NCBI RefSeq assembly: GCF_945906775.1
Contig: NZ_CAMDRE010000001.1
Location: forward strand, 1,116,001-1,180,000
Length of the DNA: 64,000 nucleotides
DNA from: Citrobacter sp. Marseille-Q6884
GTDB lineage: Bacteria > Pseudomonadota > Gammaproteobacteria > Enterobacterales > Enterobacteriaceae
Reading direction: 5' to 3'
Position numbers and translations under genes: made by a program. Below are positions 48,240 through 59,680 of the stretch, piece by piece. The notes under the pieces were generated by a model that searched no databases, was not told the origin of the DNA, and saw only the letters and a list, made by a program, of their open reading frames with translations. Within the stretch, counting starts at the first letter, position 1; every line of letters starts with the position of its first letter.

Positions 48240-49715
48240 ATGGCTAACTACTTTAATACACTGAACCTGCGCCAGCAGCTGGCACAGCTGGGCAAATGTC
48301 GCTTTATGGGTCGCGACGAATTCGCTGACGGCGCGAGCTACCTTCAGGGTAAAAAAGTGGTCATCGTCGGCTGTGGCGCTCAGGGGCTGAACCAGGGCCT
48401 GAACATGCGTGACTCGGGGCTGGATATCTCTTACGCCCTGCGTAAAGAAGCCATTGCTGAGAAGCGCGCTTCCTGGCGTAAAGCGACCGACAACGGCTTC
48501 AAAGTGGGCACTTACGAAGAGCTGATCCCGCAAGCGGATCTGGTCGTTAACCTGACGCCGGATAAACAGCACTCTGATGTTGTACGTTCCGTTCAGCCGC
48601 TGATGAAAGACGGTGCGGCGCTGGGCTACTCTCACGGTTTCAATATCGTGGAAGTGGGCGAGCAGATCCGCAAAGACATCACCGTGGTGATGGTCGCGCC
48701 GAAATGCCCGGGTACTGAAGTGCGTGAAGAGTATAAACGTGGTTTCGGTGTTCCGACCCTGATCGCGGTTCACCCGGAAAACGATCCGAAGGGCGAAGGC
48801 ATGGCAATTGCGAAAGCCTGGGCAGCAGCGACCGGCGGTCACCGTGCGGGCGTTCTGGAATCGTCTTTCGTCGCGGAAGTGAAATCTGACCTGATGGGCG
48901 AGCAGACTATCCTGTGCGGTATGCTGCAGGCCGGTTCTCTGCTGTGCTTCGACAAGCTGGTGGAAGAAGGCACCGACCCGGCATACGCGGAAAAACTGAT
49001 TCAGTTCGGCTGGGAAACCATCACCGAAGCGCTGAAACAGGGCGGCATCACCCTGATGATGGACCGTCTCTCTAACCCGGCGAAACTGCGTGCTTACGCG
49101 CTCTCTGAACAACTGAAAGAGATCATGGCGCCGCTGTTCCAAAAACATATGGACGACATCATCTCCGGCGAATTCTCTTCCGGCATGATGGCGGACTGGG
49201 CCAACGACGATAAGAAACTGCTGACCTGGCGTGAAGAGACCGGTAAAACCGCGTTCGAAACCGCGCCGCAGTTTGAAGGCAAAATCGGTGAGCAGGAGTA
49301 CTTCGATAAAGGCGTTCTGATGATCGCGATGGTGAAAGCGGGCGTTGAGCTGGCGTTCGAAACCATGGTTGATTCCGGCATCATCGAAGAATCCGCTTAC
49401 TATGAATCACTGCACGAACTGCCGCTGATCGCGAACACCATCGCCCGTAAGCGTCTGTACGAAATGAACGTGGTGATCTCTGATACCGCAGAATACGGCA
49501 ACTATCTGTTCTCTTACGCTTGCGTACCGCTGCTGAAAGAGTTCATGACCACACTGCAAACCGGCGACCTGGGCAAAGCGATTGCCGAAGGTGCGGTAGA
49601 CAACGCCCAACTGCGTGACGTTAATGATGCGATTCGCAGCCATGCGATCGAGAAAGTGGGACAGAAACTGCGCGGCTATATGACGGATATGAAACGTATT
49701 GCTGTCGCGGGTTAA
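48240..49715 (+). CDS. ilvC: Ketol-acid reductoisomerase (NADP+)
   Basis: 491 residues from the ATG at 48240 (MANYFNTLNLRQQLAQLGKC), preceded by GGAG at 48230-48233. The longer frame starting at 48171 is not used by homologues. Long class II enzyme: N-terminal NADPH-binding loop VVIVGCGAQGLNQG, then two knotted domains with metal-binding acidic residues. It converts acetolactate or acetohydroxybutyrate to dihydroxy acids, the step between IlvGM and IlvD. Confidence 0.98.
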   Translation: MANYFNTLNLRQQLAQLGKCRFMGRDEFADGASYLQGKKVVIVGCGAQGLNQGLNMRDSGLDISYALRKEAIAEKRASWRKATDNGFKVGTYEELIPQADLVVNLTPDKQHSDVVRSVQPLMKDGAALGYSHGFNIVEVGEQIRKDITVVMVAPKCPGTEVREEYKRGFGVPTLIAVHPENDPKGEGMAIAKAWAAATGGHRAGVLESSFVAEVKSDLMGEQTILCGMLQAGSLLCFDKLVEEGTDPAYAEKLIQFGWETITEALKQGGITLMMDRLSNPAKLRAYALSEQLKEIMAPLFQKHMDDIISGEFSSGMMADWANDDKKLLTWREETGKTAFETAPQFEGKIGEQEYFDKGVLMIAMVKAGVELAFETMVDSGIIEESAYYESLHELPLIANTIARKRLYEMNVVISDTAEYGNYLFSYACVPLLKEFMTTLQTGDLGKAIAEGAVDNAQLRDVNDAIRSHAIEKVGQKLRGYMTDMKRIAVAG

Positions 49716-49730
49716 TGACAATTTGCAGAC

Positions 49731-49757
49731 AAAGGCCTTCTCTCTGAGAAGGCCTTT
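49731..49757. terminator. Terminator between ilvC and ppiC
   Basis: A perfect ten-base stem AAAGGCCTTC (49731-49740) pairs with GAAGGCCTTT (49748-49757) around a seven-base loop. It is symmetrical, so it can act for ilvC (rightward) and the convergent ppiC (leftward). The T runs are short. Confidence 0.82.
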
Positions 49758-49760
49758 CTG

Positions 49761-52151
<2,391 letters not shown>

Positions 52152-52172
52152 GCCAGCCAGGCGAAATGACGA

Positions 52173-53654
52173 TTACTGCACGTCTAACGGCCAGTGGACA
52201 TAGCTCTGCCACTGGCTTTCTTGTTCAATCAACTCTTTGCCCAACGGATGCTGTTGCAGCCAACCTTCTGGCAGCGTCAGAGTCAGAACTTCATTCGCCG
52301 CCTGTAAGGTGATTTCTGGCACCAGGTCGTCACGGCGACGGCTGGCGAAAATGATGGCCAGACGCAACAAACGACAAAGGTGTTCAGCAATGCGTGGCGG
52401 TACAGCATTTTGCTGATGAAGCGAAGAGAGATCGACGGGGTTGGTCTGGTTTAATAACAGCGTGGCTAACAGTTTTTTCTGTGCGGGGGTAAATCCCGGA
52501 AGATCGAGATTTCGTACCAGGTAAGCCGCATGTTGTGGCGCCTGTTTAAAATCAACGCTCAGCCCAATTTCATGAAGCTGGCATGCGCTAATCAGGAGTT
52601 CACGGCTGATGGGCTCAAGATGCCAGTCTTTCTCGACCTGATCGAGAAACTTGCTTGCCAGATTGGCTACCCGGTGCGCTTGCTCAGTATCGACCATAAA
52701 GCGACGCTGAATATTACGCAATGTGCGGCTACGAATGTCCTGATCGACAGCCAGATGCAGCATACCGTAGACCAGACCTTCACGTAATGCGCCGCCAGCG
52801 AGGGTCATGCACTGAATATTGAGTTCGGTGAAAATGGCGATCAGAATGGCCAGGCCGCTGGGGAATACCAGGGCTCGCTCCAGCGTTAACCCTTCGATTT
52901 CCAGTTCTTCAAGACGCCCGCAATGAATGGCTCGCTGCTTTAGTTGCTCGAGTTTCGCCAGCGTAATGCGTTCATCCATTCCCTGCGCCATCATGATTTC
53001 TTGCAGCGCCTGTACCGTGCCAGAGGCCCCGACGCAGACTTTCCAGCCATGAAAACGTAGCTTGTCAGCAACCGGACGCAGAACATCACGTGCCGCTTTC
53101 TCTGCTTCGTCAAAGTTTTCCTGTGCCAGATTACGGTCGGTAAAGTACCGTTCAAGCCACGTCACACAGCCCATGGACAGGCTAAACAGAGAGGTTGTTT
53201 GTGCACCTGAGCCTGTGACCAGTTCGGTGCTGGCCCCGCCAATATCAACGACCAGACGTTGATCTGCGCCGCCGGTTGTGTGGGCAACACCCTGATAAAT
53301 CAGCCGTGCTTCTTCTTCCCCGCTGATGACCTGGACGGGACAGCCGAGGATCTCTTGCGCTTTAGCAATAAACGCATCGGCATTGACGGCGATGCGCAAT
53401 GTCGCGGTGGCGACTACGCGGATTTGCGGTTGAGGGATATCCTGCAATCGCTCAGCAAATAAGCGCAGGCATTGCCAGCCTCGCTCCATCGCTTCGGCGG
53501 AGAGAACATTGTCGCTGTTCAGCCCTGCAGCCAGACGCACCTTGCGCTTAATCCGCGTGAGCGTCTGAATGCTTCCTGCCACTTCGCGTACAACCAGCAT
53601 ATGAAAACTATTGGAACCGAGATCAATGGCTGCATACAACGAGGTAGAGTTCAT
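52173..53654 (-). CDS. gppA: Guanosine-5'-triphosphate,3'-diphosphate pyrophosphatase GppA
   Basis: 493 residues from the ATG at 53652-53654 (MNSTSLYAAIDLGSNSFHML). It converts pppGpp to ppGpp and has the Ppx/GppA phosphate loop DLGSNSFHM near the N-terminus and DIGGASTELVTG near residue 150, then a helical HD-like C-terminal domain. AAGGA lies eight bases before this ATG. An ATG three codons earlier (53661-53663) has poor spacing. Both the AAGGA and the start codon lie inside an ERIC repeat. Confidence 0.94.
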   Translation of the reverse strand: MNSTSLYAAIDLGSNSFHMLVVREVAGSIQTLTRIKRKVRLAAGLNSDNVLSAEAMERGWQCLRLFAERLQDIPQPQIRVVATATLRIAVNADAFIAKAQEILGCPVQVISGEEEARLIYQGVAHTTGGADQRLVVDIGGASTELVTGSGAQTTSLFSLSMGCVTWLERYFTDRNLAQENFDEAEKAARDVLRPVADKLRFHGWKVCVGASGTVQALQEIMMAQGMDERITLAKLEQLKQRAIHCGRLEELEIEGLTLERALVFPSGLAILIAIFTELNIQCMTLAGGALREGLVYGMLHLAVDQDIRSRTLRNIQRRFMVDTEQAHRVANLASKFLDQVEKDWHLEPISRELLISACQLHEIGLSVDFKQAPQHAAYLVRNLDLPGFTPAQKKLLATLLLNQTNPVDLSSLHQQNAVPPRIAEHLCRLLRLAIIFASRRRDDLVPEITLQAANEVLTLTLPEGWLQQHPLGKELIEQESQWQSYVHWPLDVQ

Positions 53655-53778
53655 ACACTTCATCCTTCAACCTGTATCTGTGTTGGCTGCGTTCTCTCAC
53701 CCGAATCACTTACTAAAGTAAGCTCATCGGGATTCGTTCTCTTGCCGCCTTGATACAGGCTGAATGATTTTGCGTATG
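53652..53778 (-). repeat. ERIC repeat at the gppA start
   Basis: 127 bases, the classic ERIC length. The ends CATACAC (53652-53658) and GCGTATG (53772-53778) are inverted repeats. On the minus strand the core reads GAGCTTACTTTAGTAAGTGA, with GGGTGAGAGAACGCAGCCAAC after it, matching ERIC. It overlaps the first three bases of gppA and fills almost the whole gppA-rhlB gap. Confidence 0.93.
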
Positions 53779-53790
53779 GCATAACTTTTC

Positions 53791-55059
53791 TTAACCTGAA
53801 CGACGACGATTACGTGGAGCACCACCGGTACGACGTGGGCCATTGCCTGTGCGCGGGCGCGTCAGACGCAGCGGCTTCGGCAGATCGGTCATTAGTGCGT
53901 CCGGGTTGTACTTACTAACCGGAATCGAGTGGCCGATATAGGTCTCGATTGCAGGTAAATTCAACGCATACTCTTCACAGGCCAGACTGATTGAGTGACC
54001 GCTTGCACCGGCACGACCCGTACGACCAATACGGTGAACGTAGTCTTCACAGTCATCCGGCAGGTCATAGTTAAAGACGTGGGTGACTGCAGGAATATGC
54101 AGGCCGCGCGCAGCAACATCGGTCGCCACGAGAATATCGAGATCGCCACGGGTGAACTCATCAAGAATACGCAGGCGTTTTTTCTGTGCTACGTCACCGG
54201 TGAGCAGGCCGACGCGATGACCATCAGCGGCAAGACTGCCCCAGATATCTTCACAACGGTGCTTGGTATTGGCGAAAACAATGGCGCGATCTGGCCACTC
54301 TTCTTCGATAAGCGTTTGCAGCAAACGCATTTTCTCTTCGTTTGAAGGGTAGAAGAGTTCTTCTTTAATACGGTGACCCGTCTTCTGTTCTGGCTCGACT
54401 TCAACGTACTCGGCGTTGTTCATCTGCTCGAACGCCAGTTCGCGAACGCGGTAAGAGAGCGTTGCAGAGAACAACATGTTCAGACGCTGGGTGGTGGGCG
54501 GCATGCGGCGGAACAGCCAGCGAATATCTTTAATAAAGCCCAAATCGTACATACGATCGGCTTCATCCAGGACGACAACCTGAATCGCGCCCAGGTTGAT
54601 ATGGTTTTGTTTTGCGTAGTCAATAAGACGGCCGGTGGTACCGATAAGGATATCGACGCCGCTTTCCAGCACTTTCAGCTGTTTATCGTAACCGTCGCCA
54701 CCATATGCCAGGCCTAATTTCAGACCGGTGGTCTGTGCCAGTGGCTCGGCATCAGCGTGGATCTGCACGGCTAACTCACGCGTTGGCGCCATAATTAACG
54801 CACGCGGTTGGTTCACCTTGCGATCGGCAATCGCGGGATGAGAGAGAAGATAATGAAACGTAGACGTCAGGAACGCCATCGTTTTTCCGGTACCGGTTTG
54901 CGCCTGCCCTGCAACATCGCGACCTGCCAGCGTTAGCGGCAGCGCGAGGGCCTGAATGGGCGTGCAGTTATGAAACCCTTTATTTTCAAGGGCTTCTATC
55001 ACCTTTGGGTGCAGGGCGAAGTCGGAAAACTTCTGTTCTGTTAAATGTGTTTTGCTCAT
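53791..55059 (-). CDS. rhlB: ATP-dependent RNA helicase RhlB
   Basis: 422 residues. DEAD-box helicase and degradosome member that unwinds structured RNA for RNase E and PNPase. The Q motif is near FSDFALHPKVIEALENKGFHNCTPIQ. Motif I is AQTGTGKT, motif II VLDEADRMYDLGF, motif III SAT, motif VI HRIGRTGRAG. The C-terminal tail is basic and Arg-rich, as in the family. Divergent from trxA; its 3' end is twelve bases from an ERIC repeat. Confidence 0.97.
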   Translation of the reverse strand: MSKTHLTEQKFSDFALHPKVIEALENKGFHNCTPIQALALPLTLAGRDVAGQAQTGTGKTMAFLTSTFHYLLSHPAIADRKVNQPRALIMAPTRELAVQIHADAEPLAQTTGLKLGLAYGGDGYDKQLKVLESGVDILIGTTGRLIDYAKQNHINLGAIQVVVLDEADRMYDLGFIKDIRWLFRRMPPTTQRLNMLFSATLSYRVRELAFEQMNNAEYVEVEPEQKTGHRIKEELFYPSNEEKMRLLQTLIEEEWPDRAIVFANTKHRCEDIWGSLAADGHRVGLLTGDVAQKKRLRILDEFTRGDLDILVATDVAARGLHIPAVTHVFNYDLPDDCEDYVHRIGRTGRAGASGHSISLACEEYALNLPAIETYIGHSIPVSKYNPDALMTDLPKPLRLTRPRTGNGPRRTGGAPRNRRRSG

Positions 55060-55139
55060 AGTGTGGTAGAATATCAGCTTACTATTGCTTTACGAAAGCG
55101 TATCCGGTGAAATAAAGTCAACCTTTAGTTGGTTAATGC

Positions 55140-55262
55140 TGTACATAAAGCATTCATGAAGCGCCGAGGCGGCAAGTGAATGAGTCACATGAACGTACAA
55201 TATACGTGACTGGGGCACTGAGCGCAGCCAACAAAGCGGCAGCTTGAAAGATGATGTGTATA
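55140..55262 (+). repeat. ERIC repeat (diverged) upstream of trxA
   Basis: About 123 bases. The ends TGTACATAAAGCATTCA (55140-55156) and TGAAAGATGATGTGTATA (to 55262) are imperfect inverted repeats. The core GTGACTGGGGCACTGAGCGC and GCAGCCAAC match ERIC, but the central loop has drifted. It ends 35 bases before trxA, in the same orientation. Confidence 0.82.
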
Positions 55263-55297
55263 CACCAACACACCAGGCTTATTCCTGTGGAGTTATT

Positions 55298-55627
55298 ATG
55301 AGCGATAAAATTATTCACCTGACTGACGACAGTTTTGACACGGATGTACTCAAAGCGGACGGAGCGATCCTCGTTGATTTCTGGGCAGAGTGGTGCGGTC
55401 CGTGCAAAATGATCGCTCCGATTCTGGATGAAATCGCTGACGAATATCAGGGCAAATTGACGGTTGCTAAACTGAATATTGACCAAAACCCAGGCACCGC
55501 GCCGAAGTATGGTATTCGTGGCATCCCGACCCTGCTGCTGTTCAAAAATGGTGAAGTGGCGGCGACGAAAGTCGGCGCGCTGTCCAAAGGTCAGCTGAAA
55601 GAGTTCCTCGACGCGAATCTGGCGTAA
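55298..55627 (+). CDS. trxA: Thioredoxin 1
   Basis: 109 residues from the ATG at 55298 ([20 protein letters not shown]), identical in its visible parts to E. coli thioredoxin as I recall it. The active site WCGPC is in [11 protein letters not shown] (Cys32 and Cys35 family numbering, after the initiator Met is removed). Cytoplasmic disulphide reductant. GGAG lies at 55289-55292. An in-frame upstream ATG at 55244 falls inside the ERIC and is not the start. Confidence 0.98.
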
Positions 55628-55709
55628 GCGGAATTATCATGATCGGGCGGCCATACTCCTAAATGATTCGGATGACTGGACGCCCGACTTGAGTCGTGCT
55701 AACTTAGTG

Positions 55710-55738
55710 TTGACTTCGTATTAAACATACCTTATTAA
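55710..55738 (+). promoter_or_regulatory. rho promoter
   Basis: TTGACT (55710-55715), 17-base spacer, TATTAA (55733-55738). It lies between trxA and the rhoL leader and gives a leader of about 220 bases before rho. Confidence 0.75.
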
Positions 55739-55780
55739 GTTTGAATCTAGTTTTATCCAATACTTCCCGTTGTTTCTCGC

Positions 55781-55903
55781 GTGAGAAGTGGACAGATTCC
55801 TGGCTTGTCACTCAATCCGTCTTGTCGTTTCAGTTCTGCGTACTTTCCTGTGACCAAGACAGCGAACAGACATGAGTCGATGGCCGTAAACAGGCATGGA
55901 TGA
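55781..55903 (+). CDS. rhoL: rho operon leader peptide RhoL (extended)
   Basis: 40 residues from a GTG at 55781: M-RSGQIPGLSLNPSCRFSS, then AYFPVTKTANRHESMAVNRHG. The first 25 residues track E. coli RhoL (33 residues, MRSEQISGSSLNPSCRFSSA). From the codon after PVT the frame shifts by one base relative to E. coli, so the end differs and the peptide is seven residues longer. It lies 63 bases before rho. Function unknown; probably tied to rho autoregulation. Confidence 0.6.
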   Translation: MRSGQIPGLSLNPSCRFSSAYFPVTKTANRHESMAVNRHG

Positions 55904-55966
55904 TCCTGCCATACCATTCACAACATAAGTTCGAGATTTACCCCAAGTTTAAGAACTCACACCATT

Positions 55967-57226
55967 ATGAATCTTACCGAATTAAAGAATACGCCGGTTT
56001 CTGAGCTGATCACTCTCGGCGAAAATATGGGTCTGGAAAACCTGGCTCGTATGCGCAAGCAGGACATTATTTTTGCCATCCTGAAGCAGCACGCAAAGAG
56101 TGGCGAAGATATCTTTGGTGACGGTGTGCTGGAGATATTGCAGGATGGATTTGGTTTCCTCCGCTCTGCAGACAGCTCCTACCTCGCCGGTCCTGATGAC
56201 ATCTACGTTTCTCCCAGCCAAATCCGCCGTTTCAACCTCCGCACTGGTGATACCATTTCTGGTAAGATTCGCCCGCCGAAAGAAGGTGAACGCTATTTTG
56301 CGCTGTTGAAAGTTAACGAAGTTAACTACGACAAACCGGAAAACGCCCGCAATAAAATCCTCTTTGAGAACTTAACGCCGCTGCACGCAAACTCTCGTCT
56401 GCGTATGGAGCGTGGTAACGGTTCTACTGAGGACTTAACCGCTCGCGTACTGGATCTGGCCTCTCCAATTGGTCGCGGTCAACGTGGTCTGATTGTGGCA
56501 CCGCCGAAAGCGGGTAAAACCATGCTGCTGCAGAACATTGCACAGAGCATTGCTTACAATCACCCAGACTGCGTACTGATGGTTCTGCTGATTGACGAAC
56601 GTCCGGAAGAAGTGACCGAGATGCAGCGTCTGGTGAAAGGTGAAGTGGTTGCTTCTACCTTTGACGAACCGGCATCTCGCCACGTTCAGGTTGCGGAAAT
56701 GGTGATCGAGAAGGCGAAACGCCTGGTTGAGCACAAGAAAGACGTTATCATTCTGCTCGACTCCATCACCCGTCTGGCGCGTGCTTATAACACCGTGGTT
56801 CCGGCTTCCGGTAAAGTTCTGACCGGTGGTGTGGACGCTAACGCCCTGCACCGTCCGAAGCGTTTCTTCGGTGCGGCGCGTAACGTGGAAGAGGGCGGCA
56901 GCCTGACCATCATCGCGACTGCGCTGATCGATACCGGCTCTAAAATGGATGAAGTCATCTACGAAGAGTTTAAAGGTACCGGCAACATGGAACTGCACCT
57001 CTCTCGTAAGATTGCTGAAAAACGCGTCTTCCCGGCTATCGACTACAACCGTTCTGGTACCCGTAAAGAAGAACTGCTTACCACTCAGGAAGAGCTGCAG
57101 AAAATGTGGATCCTGCGCAAAATCATCCATCCAATGGGTGAAATCGACGCGATGGAATTCCTCATCAATAAGCTGGCGATGACCAAGACGAATGACGACT
57201 TCTTCGATATGATGAAGCGCTCTTAA
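55967..57226 (+). CDS. rho: Transcription termination factor Rho
   Basis: 419 residues, the E. coli length. N-terminal cold-shock RNA-binding domain (DGFGFLRSADSSYLAGPDDIYVS near residues 60-82), then a RecA-like motor with Walker A APPKAGKT, Walker B DVIILLDSITRLARAYN and the Q-loop/R-loop region. A hexameric helicase that releases transcripts from RNA polymerase; it represses its own expression. Confidence 0.98.
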   Translation: MNLTELKNTPVSELITLGENMGLENLARMRKQDIIFAILKQHAKSGEDIFGDGVLEILQDGFGFLRSADSSYLAGPDDIYVSPSQIRRFNLRTGDTISGKIRPPKEGERYFALLKVNEVNYDKPENARNKILFENLTPLHANSRLRMERGNGSTEDLTARVLDLASPIGRGQRGLIVAPPKAGKTMLLQNIAQSIAYNHPDCVLMVLLIDERPEEVTEMQRLVKGEVVASTFDEPASRHVQVAEMVIEKAKRLVEHKKDVIILLDSITRLARAYNTVVPASGKVLTGGVDANALHRPKRFFGAARNVEEGGSLTIIATALIDTGSKMDEVIYEEFKGTGNMELHLSRKIAEKRVFPAIDYNRSGTRKEELLTTQEELQKMWILRKIIHPMGEIDAMEFLINKLAMTKTNDDFFDMMKRS

Positions 57227-57243
57227 CTCGGGCATCGTCCGAA

Positions 57244-57275
57244 AACGCCACGTTTTTACGTGGCGTTTTGCTTTT
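57244..57275 (+). terminator. Terminator of rho
   Basis: The stem AACGCCACGT (57244-57253) pairs with ACGTGGCGTT (57258-57267) around TTTT, followed by TTGCTTTT. It starts 18 bases after the rho stop. Confidence 0.93.
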
Positions 57276-57462
57276 GTGTCTGTAACATTAACGACACATG
57301 AAGACGCGTGGTATCCCTCGCCTTTATTTTGCGCTGCATACGTCATTCGTGTTTTGTGGTTAATAATTATACAAAACAGGTATTTCGGAGCGGAGTTTCC
57401 CTTCTGAATAAAGGTCTTCGTGGTTATACTTCTGCTATTAATTTTCTCTGAGAGCATGCATT

Positions 57463-58566
57463 GTGAATTTACTGACAGCAAGTACTGATCTCATCAGTAT
57501 TTTTTTATTCACGACACTGTTCCTTTTTTTTGCGCGTAAGGTCGCAAAAAAGATCGGTTTAGTGGATAAACCCAACTTTCGTAAACGTCATCAGGGATTG
57601 ATTCCGTTGGTTGGGGGGATTTCGGTTTATGCTGGCATTTGCTTCATGTTCCTCATCGCCGACTATTACATACCCCATGCCTCACTCTATCTGGCCTGTG
57701 CCGGTGTTCTGGTTTTTATCGGCGCTCTGGACGACCGTTATGATATTAGCGTAAAAATTCGCGCCACCATTCAGGCTGCCATCGGCGTTATTATGATGGT
57801 CGTTGGTAAACTCTATCTCAGCAGTCTCGGTTACATCTTTGGTCCCTGGGAGATGGTTTTGGGGCCTTTTGGCTATTTCCTGACGCTTTTCGCCGTTTGG
57901 GCAGCGATTAACGCCTTTAATATGGTGGATGGTATTGATGGTCTTTTGGGGGGGCTCTCCAGCGTTTCCTTTGCCGCAATGGGGCTGATTCTATGGTTTG
58001 ATGGACAAACCAGCCTGGCCATCTGGTGCTTTGCTATGATCGCTGCCATTCTGCCTTACATCATGCTGAACCTGGGGATTCTGGGGCGTCGTTATAAAGT
58101 CTTTATGGGCGATGCGGGCAGTACGCTGATTGGCTTTACCGTTATCTGGATTTTGCTAGAGACCACACAGGGTAAAACGCATCCTATTAGTCCGGTGACC
58201 GCGCTGTGGATTATCGCCATTCCGCTGATGGATATGGTGGCAATCATGTACCGCCGCTTGCGTAAGGGTATGAGTCCTTTCTCTCCCGATCGTCAGCACA
58301 TCCATCATTTGATTATGCGCGCAGGGTTTACTTCCCGACAGGCGTTTGTCCTGATCACCCTGGCAGCCGCGATTCTGGCCTCTATTGGCGTATTGGCAGA
58401 ATATTCTCATTTCGTCCCTGAATGGTTCATGCTGGTGCTCTTTTTGCTAGCATTCTTCTTTTACGGCTATTGCATCAAGCGTGCCTGGAAGGTGGCGAGA
58501 TTTATCAAACGCATGAAGCGTAGGCTGAGAAGAAATCGTGAAAACAAGCCAGACTTAACCAAGTAA
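57463..58566 (+). CDS. wecA: UDP-GlcNAc:undecaprenyl-phosphate GlcNAc-1-phosphate transferase
   Basis: 367 residues from a GTG start, as in E. coli. Membrane enzyme that makes lipid I of enterobacterial common antigen and of many O antigens. The Asp pair DDRYD (about residues 90-94) and NMVDGIDGL (about 153-161) mark the MraY/WecA active site; the HIHHLIMRAG loop binds UDP-GlcNAc. About eleven membrane helices. First gene of the ECA cluster, 236 bases after rho. Confidence 0.97.
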   Translation: MNLLTASTDLISIFLFTTLFLFFARKVAKKIGLVDKPNFRKRHQGLIPLVGGISVYAGICFMFLIADYYIPHASLYLACAGVLVFIGALDDRYDISVKIRATIQAAIGVIMMVVGKLYLSSLGYIFGPWEMVLGPFGYFLTLFAVWAAINAFNMVDGIDGLLGGLSSVSFAAMGLILWFDGQTSLAIWCFAMIAAILPYIMLNLGILGRRYKVFMGDAGSTLIGFTVIWILLETTQGKTHPISPVTALWIIAIPLMDMVAIMYRRLRKGMSPFSPDRQHIHHLIMRAGFTSRQAFVLITLAAAILASIGVLAEYSHFVPEWFMLVLFLLAFFFYGYCIKRAWKVARFIKRMKRRLRRNRENKPDLTK

Positions 58567-58578
58567 ATTGAGGATGCG

Positions 58579-59625
58579 ATGACACAACCATTACCGGGAG
58601 AGCATGCCGTGAGCGCTGAAAATGAACTGGATATCCGTGGGTTGTTTCGTACCTTATGGGCAGGGAAGGTGTGGATTGTCGGCGTCGCTCTCGCGTTTGC
58701 GCTTGTTGCTCTCGCCTATACGTTTTTTGCCCGGCAGGAGTGGAGTGCGACGGCCATATCCGATAAACCGACGGTGAATATGTTGGGGGGGTATTACTCC
58801 CAACAACAGTTTTTGCGCAACCTGGATATTAAGGCCAGCCTTGCGTCCGCGGATCAGCCATCAGTGATGGACGAAGCGTATAAAGAATTCATCATGCAAC
58901 TTGCTTCCTGGGATACACGGCGTGAATTCTGGTTGCAGACCGACTACTACAAGCAACGTATGGTGGGGAACAGTAAAGCCGATGCAGCGATGTTGGATGA
59001 ACTGATCAACAACATTCAGTTTATGCCCGGCGATGCGCTTCGTAATACCAATGACAGCGTGAAGCTGATTGCGGAAACGGCTCCTGATGCTAACAACCTG
59101 TTGCGCCAGTACGTGGCGTTTGCCAGTCAGCGCGCAGCGCGTCATTTGAACGATGAGTTAAAAGGCGCATGGGCTGCGCGTACTGTACAGATGAAAGCGC
59201 AAGTCAAACGTCAGGAAGAGGTGGCTAAATCTATTTTCTCCCGACGCGTTCATAGCATTGAACAGGCTCTCAAGATCGCTGAACAACATAATATTTCTCG
59301 CACTTCAACCGATGTCCCTGCGGAAGAATTACCGGACTCCGAACTGTATTTACTCGGACGCCCAATGCTGCAGGCCCGACTCGAAAACCTGCAGTCTGTC
59401 GGCCCCGACTTCGATCTGGACTATTTCCAAAACAGAGCCATGCTGAACACACTGAACGTAGGACCTACACTCGATCCTCGTTTTCAGACCTATCGTTATT
59501 TGCGGACGCCGGAAGAACCGGTAAAACGTGATAGCCCACGTCGTGCCTTCCTGATGATTATGTGGGGCATTGTGGGGGCTCTGATCGGTGCTGGTGTCGC
59601 GTTAACCCGTCGCCGCACGATATAG
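58579..59625 (+). CDS. wzzE: ECA chain-length regulator WzzE
   Basis: 348 residues. Two membrane helices, near residues 30-50 and at the C-terminus (AFLMIMWGIVGALIGAGVAL), enclose a large periplasmic domain: the Wzz/PCP build. The conserved proline-rich block before the second helix (TPEEPVKRDSPRRA) is present. It sets the number of ECA repeat units. It lies 12 bases after wecA and before wecB. Confidence 0.95.
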   Translation: MTQPLPGEHAVSAENELDIRGLFRTLWAGKVWIVGVALAFALVALAYTFFARQEWSATAISDKPTVNMLGGYYSQQQFLRNLDIKASLASADQPSVMDEAYKEFIMQLASWDTRREFWLQTDYYKQRMVGNSKADAAMLDELINNIQFMPGDALRNTNDSVKLIAETAPDANNLLRQYVAFASQRAARHLNDELKGAWAARTVQMKAQVKRQEEVAKSIFSRRVHSIEQALKIAEQHNISRTSTDVPAEELPDSELYLLGRPMLQARLENLQSVGPDFDLDYFQNRAMLNTLNVGPTLDPRFQTYRYLRTPEEPVKRDSPRRAFLMIMWGIVGALIGAGVALTRRRTI

Positions 59626-59680
59626 CACCACCGTTGCAGTGAGGGGCTGGGCCCTCACTGCCAATCCGAAGAGAATCGAT

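Noticed and set aside
48102..49148. 348-codon minus-strand frame opposite ilvC
   Set aside because: Shadow of ilvC; the sequence is rich in His, Phe and Arg as expected from reverse reading of a highly expressed gene.
55643..55687. TCGGGCG/CGCCCGA hairpin after trxA as a terminator
   Set aside because: The loop is about 31 bases long and no T tract follows, so it was not called.
56435..57481. 348-codon minus-strand frame opposite rho
   Set aside because: Shadow of rho; no ribosome binding site or recognisable motif.
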